From the NCBI GenBank assembly GCA_037446165.1, contig JBBIJC010000033.1, forward strand, positions 1-23,975: a stretch of 23,975 bases of DNA, written 5' to 3'. The notes beneath the pieces were generated by a model. It saw only the letters and a program-made list of their open reading frames with translations. It searched no databases and was not told the origin of the DNA. This DNA comes from Parasulfuritortus sp037446165 (GTDB lineage Bacteria > Pseudomonadota > Gammaproteobacteria > Burkholderiales > Thiobacillaceae). Positions 1 through 9,315 of this stretch are shown piece by piece (the stretch's first letter is position 1; the number at the start of each line of letters is the position of its first letter). Both the position numbers and the translations under genes were made by a program.

Positions 1-55
1 GACTTAAAATCCCTCGACTTCGGTCATACCGGTTCGAGTCCGGTCCCGGGCACCA
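1..55 (+). tRNA. tRNA-Leu (UAA), 3' part
   Basis: Only the 3' part is in the window. The anticodon loop CTTAAAA (3-9) gives anticodon TAA (5-7), flanked by the 3' half of the anticodon stem (TCCCT). A long variable arm with a GAC-TTCG-GTC hairpin follows, as expected of a class II tRNA such as Leu. The T arm is a perfect 5-bp stem (ACCGG/CCGGT) around TTCGAGT at 33-39. The acceptor strand, discriminator A52 and an encoded CCA (53-55) end the gene. The 5' half lies before the window. Confidence 0.93.
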
Positions 56-96
56 GCTTCCTAAAGCTCACACGGTTTATTTCAATATTAAAACCC

Positions 97-105
97 TGTT
101 ATAAT
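97..105 (+). promoter_or_regulatory. Extended -10 promoter for the rimP operon
   Basis: TGTTATAAT at 97-105 is a perfect -10 hexamer (TATAAT, 100-105) preceded by an extended -10 TGn. The -35 region is AT-rich but matches the consensus poorly (TTTATT at 76-81). Transcription would start near 111-113, directly before the hairpin at 118-139 and about 40 bases before rimP. This is motif inference only. Confidence 0.6.
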
Positions 106-117
106 TGATTTGATTTC

Positions 118-139
118 ATGGGCGTTTCGCCCATTTTTT
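118..139 (+). terminator. Hairpin plus T-run before rimP (terminator or leader attenuator)
   Basis: ATGGGCG (118-124), loop TTT, CGCCCAT (128-134), then a T-run to 139 form a textbook intrinsic terminator with a perfect 7-bp stem. It could end transcription from the tRNA side. It also lies inside the likely rimP leader, 12 bases before the start codon, where it could act as an attenuator. Terminator-like leaders before rimP-nusA-infB are known in gamma-proteobacteria (rimP leader family). Confidence 0.7.
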
Positions 140-151
140 GTTTCTGGAACG

Positions 152-577
152 ATGGAACTGCAAACTTTGATCGAGCCGACCCTGGTCGGCCTGGGATACG
201 AACTGGTTGCCCTGGAACGAGTAGGGCGCGGGCTGCTGCGCGTCTACATCGACTCGCCGAACGGCATCAACGTCGACGACTGCGTGAAGGTCAGCAACCA
301 GCTGACCCGCATGTTCCTGGTCGAGAACATCGACTACAGCCGGCTCGAAGTGTCGTCGCCCGGATTGGACCGGCCGCTGGTGAAGGATGCGGATTTCATC
401 CGCTTCGCCGGTGAAAAGGCCCAGATCAAACTGCGTATGCCCATGGATGGCCGGAAGAAATTTGTCGGCAACCTGGCCGGTCTGCAAGACGGCGTGTTGA
501 ACTTGGAAACGGACACCGGTCTGGTGGCGATTCCCTTGATTGAAGTGGATTCGGCCCGTCTGGTGCCGAAGATTTGA
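152..577 (+). CDS. rimP: Ribosome maturation factor RimP
   Basis: RimP binds the 30S subunit and helps late assembly in the cytoplasm. The protein has 141 residues, close to the usual 150. It opens with MELQTLIEPTLVGLGYEL and carries the family motif EVSSPGLDRPL between the N-terminal alpha/beta domain and the C-terminal SH3-like barrel. The ATG at 152 is chosen because family similarity begins exactly there. An in-frame extension upstream would run through the leader hairpin and looks non-coding. The Shine-Dalgarno sequence is weak (TGGAAC). It is the first gene of the operon, with nusA starting 17 bases after its stop. The order rimP-nusA-infB is conserved in proteobacteria and supports the call. 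Confidence 0.95.
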   Translation: MELQTLIEPTLVGLGYELVALERVGRGLLRVYIDSPNGINVDDCVKVSNQLTRMFLVENIDYSRLEVSSPGLDRPLVKDADFIRFAGEKAQIKLRMPMDGRKKFVGNLAGLQDGVLNLETDTGLVAIPLIEVDSARLVPKI

Positions 578-593
578 GAACCCGGAGGGTGCA

Positions 594-2069
594 ATGAGTC
601 GGGAAGTACTGTTGTTGGCCGATGCGCTGGCGCGCGAAAAAAATGTGGATCTGGATGTGGTGTACGGCGCCATCGAGGCGGCTCTGGCCCATGCCACCAA
701 GAAGGGGTATACCGAGGATGCCGATATCCGGGTTGCGATTGATCGCAAAACCGGCGTATGCGATGCCTTCCGTCGTTGGGAAATCCTGCCCGACGAGGCT
801 GGCCTGGAGAACCCGGATCGCCAATATCTGCTGTTCGAGGCCAAGGAGATCAATCCTGACGCCGCGGTAGGCGGCTTCATCGAGGAACCGCTGGAAGCTG
901 TGGAGTTTGGCCGGATCGGCGCCCAGGCGGCAAAGCAGGCCATCCTGCAGAAGATCCGCGACGCCGAGCGAGAGCAGATCCTCAACGACTTCCTGGACCG
1001 CAACGACAAGCTGGTGTCGGGCACCATCAAGCGCATGGAGCGCGGCAACGCGATCATCGAATCCGGCCGCATCGAAGGCCTGCTGGCCCGCGACCAGATG
1101 ATCCCCAAGGAAAACCTCCGGGTCGGCGATCGTGCCCGTGCCTATCTGTTGCGCGTCGAGCGCGGCGGCCGCGGTCCCCAGCTGATCCTGTCCCGCACCG
1201 CCAACGAATTCATCATGGAATTGTTTGCACTGGAGGTACCGGAGATCGCCGAAGGCCTGATCGAGATTAAATCGGCCGCCCGCGACCCCGGCGTCCGCGC
1301 CAAGATCGCGGTCAAGTCCAACGATCAGCGCGTCGATCCGCAGGGCTCCTGCATCGGCGTGCGCGGCACCCGCGTCACCGCGGTCACCAACGAATTGAAC
1401 GGCGAGCGCGTCGACATCATCCTGTGGTCACCGGAGCCTGCCCAGTTCGTCATCAACTCGCTGGCGCCGGCCGAAGTATCGAGCATCGTGGTCGACGAAG
1501 AAAAACACAGCATGGACGTGGTGGTCGACGAGATGCAACTCGCCAATGCCATCGGACGCGGCGGCCAGAACGTGCGTTTGGCATCCGAGCTGACCGGCTG
1601 GACCATCAACATCATGACCGAGGACGAGGCTGCGGTGAAGAAGGAGGACGAAGTGTCCACCCTCCGCGCCCTGTTCATGGAAAAACTCGATATCGACCAG
1701 GATGTGGCCGATGTACTGGTGGAAGAAGGCTTCTCCACTCTGGAAGAAATCGCCTATGTGCCGCTCAACGAGATGCTGGAGATCGAGGTCTTCGACGAAG
1801 ACACGGTCAACGAACTGCGCTCCCGTGCGCGCGACTCGCTTCTGACCGCGGCCATCGCCCAGGAAGAGACGGTGGAAAAGGTGTCTACGGACCTGATGAG
1901 CGTCGAAGGCATGGATGCCGGGATGGCCTCGGAACTGGCGGCCAAGGGCATCAAGACCGCAGAAGACCTGGCCGACCTGGCTGTGGATGAACTGGTTGAT
2001 CTCACCGGCATAGCCGAAGATCGCGCCCAGGCACTGATCATGGCGGCTCGCGCCCCCTGGTTTGCCTGA
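594..2069 (+). CDS. nusA: Transcription termination/antitermination factor NusA
   Basis: NusA binds RNA polymerase and modulates pausing, termination and antitermination. The 491-residue protein has the full beta/gamma-proteobacterial architecture: an N-terminal polymerase-binding domain (about 1-125), S1 (about 135-200), two KH domains with glycine-rich loops (GSCIGVRGTRV and NAIGRGGQNVRLA), and two C-terminal acidic HhH-like repeats. The two repeats begin near LFMEKLDIDQDVADVL and STDLMSVEGMDAGMA. The ATG at 594 has a good GGAGGG at 583-588, so the in-frame extension into rimP is not used. The gene ends 25 bases before infB. As a known operon autoregulator in E. coli, it may act on the hairpin at 118-139 (inference). 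Confidence 0.97.
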   Translation: MSREVLLLADALAREKNVDLDVVYGAIEAALAHATKKGYTEDADIRVAIDRKTGVCDAFRRWEILPDEAGLENPDRQYLLFEAKEINPDAAVGGFIEEPLEAVEFGRIGAQAAKQAILQKIRDAEREQILNDFLDRNDKLVSGTIKRMERGNAIIESGRIEGLLARDQMIPKENLRVGDRARAYLLRVERGGRGPQLILSRTANEFIMELFALEVPEIAEGLIEIKSAARDPGVRAKIAVKSNDQRVDPQGSCIGVRGTRVTAVTNELNGERVDIILWSPEPAQFVINSLAPAEVSSIVVDEEKHSMDVVVDEMQLANAIGRGGQNVRLASELTGWTINIMTEDEAAVKKEDEVSTLRALFMEKLDIDQDVADVLVEEGFSTLEEIAYVPLNEMLEIEVFDEDTVNELRSRARDSLLTAAIAQEETVEKVSTDLMSVEGMDAGMASELAAKGIKTAEDLADLAVDELVDLTGIAEDRAQALIMAARAPWFA

Positions 2070-2094
2070 GGACGCTAACGGAGTAAAGGTTGAG

Positions 2095-4692
<2,598 letters not shown>

Positions 4693-4709
4693 GAACGGCG
4701 TGCTGCAAA

Positions 4710-4791
4710 GGCGTGACAGGTGAAGCAACTGTGTAACGAGCTTCGTCACGCCCCATTTGTCACGCATTTCCTGTCACGCCCTACTTGTCAC
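4710..4791 (+). repeat. Direct and inverted repeats in the infB-rbfA spacer
   Basis: The 106-base spacer holds two 19-bp direct repeats 28 bases apart: GTCACGCCCCATTTGTCAC (4745-4763) and GTCACGCCCTACTTGTCAC (4773-4791), differing at two positions. GGCGTGACAGG (4710-4720) is the exact reverse complement of CCTGTCACGCC (4770-4780), an 11-bp stem. Its first 8 bases can instead pair with copy one (4745-4752). Two mutually exclusive hairpins are therefore possible just before rbfA. The last repeat ends 7 bases before the rbfA ATG, in the place of a Shine-Dalgarno sequence. Confidence 0.85.
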
Positions 4792-4798
4792 TGAATTC

Positions 4799-5185
4799 AT
4801 GCCCTCAGACTACCCCCGTTCCCGCCGCGTCGCCGAACAAATCCGCCAGGAACTGGCGGATATCCTTTGGCGCGAGGTACAAGACCCTCGGGTCAAGGGT
4901 GTCACCCTGACCTCGGTCGAGGTCACCTCTGATCTCGAACACGCCAAGATCTGGTTCACCCTGCTGACCGGCGAAGCCAAGGACGTGATCAAGGGACTGC
5001 AGAGCGCCACCGGCTTCCTGCGCCGGGAACTGGCCCATCGGATGCGCCTGCGTCTGGTCCCCAGCCTGACCTTCCTCTACGACGAATCGGTTGCGCGGGG
5101 CGCCCATCTATCCAGCCTTATCGACCAGGCCGTCGAAGAAGACAAGCGCCATCATCAGGATGCTCCTGACCCGGCGGATAGCTGA
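4799..5185 (+). CDS. rbfA: 30S ribosome-binding factor A
   Basis: RbfA is a KH-type cold-shock factor that binds the 30S subunit and helps 16S rRNA 5' processing. The 128-residue protein is of family length. It begins with MPSDYPRSRRVAEQIRQELA and has the typical core RDPRV-like segment (QDPRVKGVTLTSVEVTSDLEHAKIWFT) and RLVPSLTFLYDES near the end. The ATG at 4799 matches the family start. An in-frame ORF from 4757 would pass through the repeat array and adds no recognisable residues. No Shine-Dalgarno sequence is visible in the 15 bases before the ATG, which is unlike its operon neighbours. The C-terminus is short and acidic. truB begins 10 bases after the stop. Confidence 0.95.
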   Translation: MPSDYPRSRRVAEQIRQELADILWREVQDPRVKGVTLTSVEVTSDLEHAKIWFTLLTGEAKDVIKGLQSATGFLRRELAHRMRLRLVPSLTFLYDESVARGAHLSSLIDQAVEEDKRHHQDAPDPADS

Positions 5186-5195
5186 TTCAGCACCG

Positions 5196-6083
5196 ATGGC
5201 AAAGCGCAAGATCGACGGTGTCCTGCTGCTGGACAAGCCGGCAGGCATGACCTCCAACCACGCACTGCAAAAGGCCCGCTGGCTGTTCCACGCCGAAAAG
5301 GCAGGCCACACCGGTACCCTGGACCCGTTCGCCACCGGCCTGCTACCGCTCTGCCTGGGCGAGGCCACCAAATTTTCCCAATTCCTGCTCGATGCCGACA
5401 AGACTTATCTGGCCGATATCGAGCTTGGCGTGCGCACCAGTACCGCCGACCCAGAGGGTGAAGTGCTGGAAACCCGGCCAGTCAACGTGAACCGTGCCGA
5501 TGTCGAACGCATCCTGCCTCACTTTATCGGCGACATCCTGCAGACGCCGCCCATGCATTCGGCCCTGAAACGTGACGGTCGACCGCTGTACGAATACGCC
5601 CGCAAGGGCATCGAACTGGAACGCGAAGCGCGGCCAGTCGTGGTCTACAGCCTTGATCTGCTGTCTATCGAGGGCAGCCGGCTGGTGCTCCGGGTGCACT
5701 GCGGCAAGGGGCTGTACGTCCGCACCCTGGCCGAGGATATCGGCGCGGCGCTCGGCTGCGGCGCGCATTTGCAGGCCTTGCGCCGGGAGCGAGTGGGGCC
5801 GTTCAACATCGCCGACGCCATCACGCTGACCGAGCTGGAGGCCCTCGCGCCCGAAGACCGCGATATCGAACTGGACCCGGCCGACTGCCTGGTCGACGCA
5901 TTGCCCCGTCTCGATCTGGACCTCGAGGCCGCCTGGCAGATCAATCATGGCCAGGCAATCTGGCGCACCGGCCTCGTGGTCGGCGAGTTGATGCGGATTT
6001 ACGGCCCGGAAGGACAATTTCTGGGCATGGTCGAGGTCAATCAGGACGGCAAGGCCGCACCCAAGCGGCTGTTGGCGAGCTGA
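5196..6083 (+). CDS. truB: tRNA pseudouridine(55) synthase TruB
   Basis: TruB makes pseudouridine 55 in the T loop of nearly all tRNAs. The 295-residue protein opens with MAKRKIDGVLLLDKPAGMTSN, typical of the family. The catalytic motif GHTGTLDPFATGLLPL has the nucleophile Asp43. It continues with KTYLADIELGVRTSTAD, the RVHCGKGLYVRTLAEDIG block, and a C-terminal PUA-like domain (INHGQAIWRTG to the end). The start at 5196 is chosen from the family pattern. An upstream in-frame ATG at 5160 would overlap rbfA and add 12 unlikely residues. The ribosome-binding site is weak, so coupling to rbfA across the 10-base gap is plausible. Confidence 0.96.
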   Translation: MAKRKIDGVLLLDKPAGMTSNHALQKARWLFHAEKAGHTGTLDPFATGLLPLCLGEATKFSQFLLDADKTYLADIELGVRTSTADPEGEVLETRPVNVNRADVERILPHFIGDILQTPPMHSALKRDGRPLYEYARKGIELEREARPVVVYSLDLLSIEGSRLVLRVHCGKGLYVRTLAEDIGAALGCGAHLQALRRERVGPFNIADAITLTELEALAPEDRDIELDPADCLVDALPRLDLDLEAAWQINHGQAIWRTGLVVGELMRIYGPEGQFLGMVEVNQDGKAAPKRLLAS

Positions 6084-6102
6084 TTGCACCTCTATGAATT
6101 AC

Positions 6103-6132
6103 TTGAGAAAACCCGCGCATAACGGGTAAAAT
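6103..6132 (+). promoter_or_regulatory. Sigma-70-type promoter for rpsO-pnp
   Basis: TTGAGA (6103-6108) and TAAAAT (6127-6132) are separated by 18 bases and lie 41 bases before rpsO. The spacer holds an inverted repeat ACCCG (6111-6115)/CGGGT (6123-6127) that touches the -10. It would form a small hairpin in read-through transcripts or could be an operator. An own promoter for rpsO inside this operon is well known in E. coli. Confidence 0.65.
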
Positions 6133-6173
6133 CTCGCCTTTTACTAATTTGTTTTTGATCGGAGTCGTTCGAG

Positions 6174-6443
6174 ATGGCTATTGAAACCGCGCAAAAGGCG
6201 CAAATCCTTAAAGATTTCCAACGTGCAGTTGGCGATACCGGGTCCCCGGAAGTCCAGGTGGCCTTGCTGACCGCCCGCATCAACGACCTGACCGGCCACT
6301 TCAAGGCCCACGTCAAGGATCACCACTCCCGCCGCGGCCTGCTCAAGATGGTGAGCCAGCGTCGTCGTCTGCTGGACTATCTTAAGTCCCGCAACGTGGA
6401 TGCCTACCGCACCCTGATCGACCGCCTGGGCCTGCGCAAGTAA
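6174..6443 (+). CDS. rpsO: 30S ribosomal protein S15
   Basis: S15 is a primary binder of the central domain of 16S rRNA and forms bridge B4. The 89-residue protein is exactly the family length. It has the four-helix pattern with the motifs DTGSPEVQVALLTARI, HFKAHVKDHHSRRGLL and RRRLLDYLK. The ATG at 6174 has GGAG at 6161-6164, 9 bases away. It follows truB by 90 bases that carry its own promoter, and precedes pnp by 48 bases without a visible terminator, so rpsO and pnp are probably co-transcribed. Confidence 0.98.
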   Translation: MAIETAQKAQILKDFQRAVGDTGSPEVQVALLTARINDLTGHFKAHVKDHHSRRGLLKMVSQRRRLLDYLKSRNVDAYRTLIDRLGLRK

Positions 6444-6491
6444 TTGCTCCCGGTTTAACGAATCCATCCATCAATAAAGACTGAGGTCAGC

Positions 6492-8609
6492 GTGAATCCT
6501 GTCAAGAAGACATTTCAATACGGCCGCCATCAGGTGACCCTGGAAACGGGCGAAATCGGCCGCCAGGCCGACGGCGCCGTAATGGTCAATATGGACGACA
6601 CCGTGGTACTGGTTACCGTGGTCGCCAAGAACGAAGTCAAACCCGGACAGGATTTTTTCCCGCTGACGGTCGACTATCAGGAAAAGACCTACGCCGCGGG
6701 CCGCATCCCCGGTGGCTTCTTCAAGCGCGAAGGCAAACCTTCCGAAAAGGAAACCCTGACCTCCCGCCTGATCGATCGTCCGATCCGCCCGCTGTTCCCG
6801 GATGGCTTCTTCAATGAAATCCAGATCATCGCCACGGTGATGTCGCAGAATCCCGAAGTGGATGCCGACATCCCCGCCCTGATCGGCGCCTCGGCCGCCC
6901 TGATGCTGGCCGGCGTACCGTTCAACGGCCCGGTCGGCGCCGCCCGCGTCGGCTACATCAATGGCCAGTACGTCCTCAACCCGACCAAGACCGAATTGCC
7001 GACCTCCGATCTGAATCTGGTCGTGGCGGGTACCGAAGACGCCGTGCTGATGGTTGAATCCGAAGCCAACGTCCTGTCCGAGGAAGTCATGCTGGGCGCC
7101 GTGGTGTTTGGCCATGACCAGATGAAGGCAGCTATCGACGCCATCAACGACCTGGCCGACGAAGCCGGCAAGGACGCCTGGGACTGGGCTGCGCCCGAGA
7201 CCAAAACCGCGCTGCTCGACCAGATGAATGCCATCTGCGCCGACGACCTGTCCAAGGCCTACTCGATCAAGCAGAAGCAGGCCCGCATGACCGCTGTCGA
7301 CGAAGTCCGCAACCGGGTCATGGCCGAGATGATCAAGGACGGGATGGACACGGTCCAGATCAACGAGATCAAGGACCTGTTCCACGCCCTGGAAGCCAAG
7401 GTCGTGCGCGGCCGCATCCTGGCCGGTGAACCCCGTATCGACGGTCGCGACACCCGCACCGTGCGTCCGATCACCATCCGCACCGGCGTCCTGCCCCGCA
7501 CTCACGGTTCCGCCCTGTTCACCCGCGGCGAAACCCAGGCCCTGGTGGTCGCCACCCTGGGCACCGGCCGTGACGAGCAGACCATCGACGCGCTGGAAGG
7601 CTCCTATTCCGACCGTTTCATGCTGCACTACAACATGCCCCCGTACGCAACCGGCGAAACCGGCCGGGTCGGCACACCTAAGCGCCGCGAAATCGGCCAC
7701 GGCCGTCTGGCCAAGCGCGCCCTGCTAGCCACGCTGCCGAGCAAGGAAGAATTCGGCTACACCGTGCGCGTCGTGTCCGAAATCACCGAGTCGAACGGCT
7801 CCAGCTCCATGGCCTCCGTCTGCGGCGGCTCCCTGGCGCTGATGGATGCCGGCGTACCGATGAAGAGCCACGTGGCCGGCATCGCCATGGGCCTGATCAA
7901 GGAAGGCAACCGCTTCGCGGTGCTGACCGACATCCTGGGCGACGAAGATCACCTGGGCGACATGGACTTCAAGGTAGCCGGCACCACCGAGGGCGTAACC
8001 GCTCTGCAGATGGACATCAAGATCGAAGGCATCACCAAGGAAATCATGCAGGTTGCGCTGACTCAGGCCCGCGAAGCCCGTCTGCACATTCTCGGCATCA
8101 TGAACCAGGCCGAAGCCAAGCCGCACGAGATGAGCCAGTACGCGCCGCGCATCATCTCCATGAAGATCAACCCGGACAAGATCCGCGACGTGATCGGCAA
8201 GGGTGGCGCGACCATCCGTGCCCTGACCGAGGAAACCGGCACCCAGATCGACATCGCCGAAGACGGTACGGTCAAGATCGCCTGCACCAGCAATGAGTCC
8301 GGAGAACTGGCCAAGAAGCGGATCGAGGACATCACCGCCGAGGTTGAAGTCGGTCGCGTCTACGACGGCACCGTGCTGAAGATTCTCGATTTCGGCGCGA
8401 TTGTGAACGTACTGCCGGGCAAGGATGGCCTGCTGCACATCTCCCAGATCGCCCATGAGCGCGTCAATGCCGTGGCCGATCACCTGAAGGAAGGCCAGGC
8501 GGTCAAGGTCAAGGTTCTGGAAACCGACGACAAGGGCCGCATGCGCCTGTCCATGAAGGCACTGCTCGATGCGCCGGCGCCTGCAGCCGCGCCCCAGTCC
8601 GCCGAGTAA
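6492..8609 (+). CDS. pnp: Polyribonucleotide nucleotidyltransferase (PNPase)
   Basis: PNPase is a 3'-5' phosphorolytic exoribonuclease, a trimer and often part of the degradosome. The 705-residue protein has all domains: first RNase PH domain (about 10-140), all-alpha linker (about 145-225), second RNase PH domain (about 320-545), KH (about 554-612, GKGGATIR) and S1 (about 618-690, VYDGTVLKILDFGAIV). The catalytic acidic pair is Asp486 and Asp492 in the DEDHLGDMD segment, in register with E. coli. The start is GTG at 6492 with GAGG at 6483-6486; no closer in-frame ATG fits the family start MNPVKKTFQYG. The Ala/Pro-rich tail after S1 is short. The gene is followed by a complex hairpin and a strong terminator. 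Confidence 0.98.
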   Translation: MNPVKKTFQYGRHQVTLETGEIGRQADGAVMVNMDDTVVLVTVVAKNEVKPGQDFFPLTVDYQEKTYAAGRIPGGFFKREGKPSEKETLTSRLIDRPIRPLFPDGFFNEIQIIATVMSQNPEVDADIPALIGASAALMLAGVPFNGPVGAARVGYINGQYVLNPTKTELPTSDLNLVVAGTEDAVLMVESEANVLSEEVMLGAVVFGHDQMKAAIDAINDLADEAGKDAWDWAAPETKTALLDQMNAICADDLSKAYSIKQKQARMTAVDEVRNRVMAEMIKDGMDTVQINEIKDLFHALEAKVVRGRILAGEPRIDGRDTRTVRPITIRTGVLPRTHGSALFTRGETQALVVATLGTGRDEQTIDALEGSYSDRFMLHYNMPPYATGETGRVGTPKRREIGHGRLAKRALLATLPSKEEFGYTVRVVSEITESNGSSSMASVCGGSLALMDAGVPMKSHVAGIAMGLIKEGNRFAVLTDILGDEDHLGDMDFKVAGTTEGVTALQMDIKIEGITKEIMQVALTQAREARLHILGIMNQAEAKPHEMSQYAPRIISMKINPDKIRDVIGKGGATIRALTEETGTQIDIAEDGTVKIACTSNESGELAKKRIEDITAEVEVGRVYDGTVLKILDFGAIVNVLPGKDGLLHISQIAHERVNAVADHLKEGQAVKVKVLETDDKGRMRLSMKALLDAPAPAAAPQSAE

Positions 8610-8622
8610 GATCAGGATGCTG

Positions 8623-8659
8623 TCCTGCTTGCATGCCCTTCCTGGGCAGGTGAGCAGGA
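8623..8659 (+). other. Stem-loop in the pnp 3' untranslated region
   Basis: TCCTGCT (8623-8629) pairs with AGCAGGA (8653-8659), and TGCCC (8634-8638) with GGGCA (8644-8648). Joined by two wobble pairs and one C-G, with a single A/G mismatch, they form a nearly continuous 16-step hairpin. It has no T-run and sits 14 bases after the pnp stop and 12 bases before the terminator. It may protect the 3' end or act as a ribonuclease entry site (inference). Confidence 0.55.
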
Positions 8660-8670
8660 ATCTGGTCAGC

Positions 8671-8705
8671 AATAAAAAAGCCACGCAATGCGTGGCTTTT
8701 TTATT
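8671..8705. terminator. Two-way intrinsic terminator after pnp
   Basis: GCCACGC (8680-8686), loop AAT, GCGTGGC (8690-8696) is flanked by AATAAAAAA on the left and TTTTTTATT on the right, making a 16-bp perfect inverted repeat. The T-run follows the stem on either strand. It can therefore end both the plus-strand pnp transcript and the minus-strand carbonic anhydrase transcript, whose gene ends at 8727. Confidence 0.93.
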
Positions 8706-8726
8706 CGCTACTACCTGCGGGCAACT

Positions 8727-9287
8727 TCAGAACTCGTTGCGAATCCGCCTGTACCCCCTCACCAATTCACTATTGGCCTGGGTGACGCTTTCCGAGAAGC
8801 CTGCAACATCTGGCGTCACTGGCTCGATACTGGCCAGTTCGGTATCCGAGTGCACGTTGCTGGTCGACGGGATGTAAAAACCCGGCGGTACGTGGCAATG
8901 CTCGACCACCGAATTGTGACGCACCACCGAGCCGTCCCCCACCACGCAATCGAACAACACCGAATTGAAGCCGATGAACACCCGGGTACCAACCTTGCAC
9001 GGGCCGTGCACGATTGAGCGGTGTGCGATGGAGGTATATTCACCGATCTCGACCAGGCCACCAGCCTTGGAGTGGATGACGACTCCATCCTGGATGTTGG
9101 AATGTGCGCCAATGACGATCGGCTCCATATTGCCATTCTCATCCACTTCATCAGCACGAATCACGGCATAAGGACCGATGAATACATCCTCATGCACCAC
9201 AATCTTGCCGCACAGTATGGCGGTGGGGTCGACGAATGCCGTGTCATGCACGACCGGTAGGTCACCACTTGGGTTACGTCGAATCAT
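8727..9287 (-). CDS. Gamma-class carbonic anhydrase, CcmM N-terminal-like
   Basis: This predicted zinc enzyme interconverts CO2 and bicarbonate. The 186-residue protein is a left-handed beta-helix with hexapeptide repeats. Putative zinc ligands are His72 (NIQDGVVIH), His89 and His94 (SIAHRSIVHGP). Arg44/Asp46 (VIRAD) and Gln67 match the gamma-class active site. The following FIGFNSVLFD block, the VPPGFYIPS segment and the helix ending ELVRGYR resemble the N-terminal domain of carboxysomal CcmM more than housekeeping gamma-class proteins (recalled similarity, not a search). The small-subunit-like repeats of full CcmM are absent. GGAGGAGA precedes the ATG. It lies 28 bases after a SulP transporter on the same strand, which points to inorganic-carbon uptake. 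Loss of activity, as in some CcmM proteins, cannot be excluded. Confidence 0.85.
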   Translation of the reverse strand: MIRRNPSGDLPVVHDTAFVDPTAILCGKIVVHEDVFIGPYAVIRADEVDENGNMEPIVIGAHSNIQDGVVIHSKAGGLVEIGEYTSIAHRSIVHGPCKVGTRVFIGFNSVLFDCVVGDGSVVRHNSVVEHCHVPPGFYIPSTSNVHSDTELASIEPVTPDVAGFSESVTQANSELVRGYRRIRNEF

Positions 9288-9315
9288 GCTTCAATCTCCT
9301 CCGCAGCCATCGCCC

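Noticed and set aside
6444..6491. Expected rpsO terminator or RNase III hairpin before pnp
   Set aside because: I see no stem with a T-run or long hairpin in the 48 bases, so none is reported.
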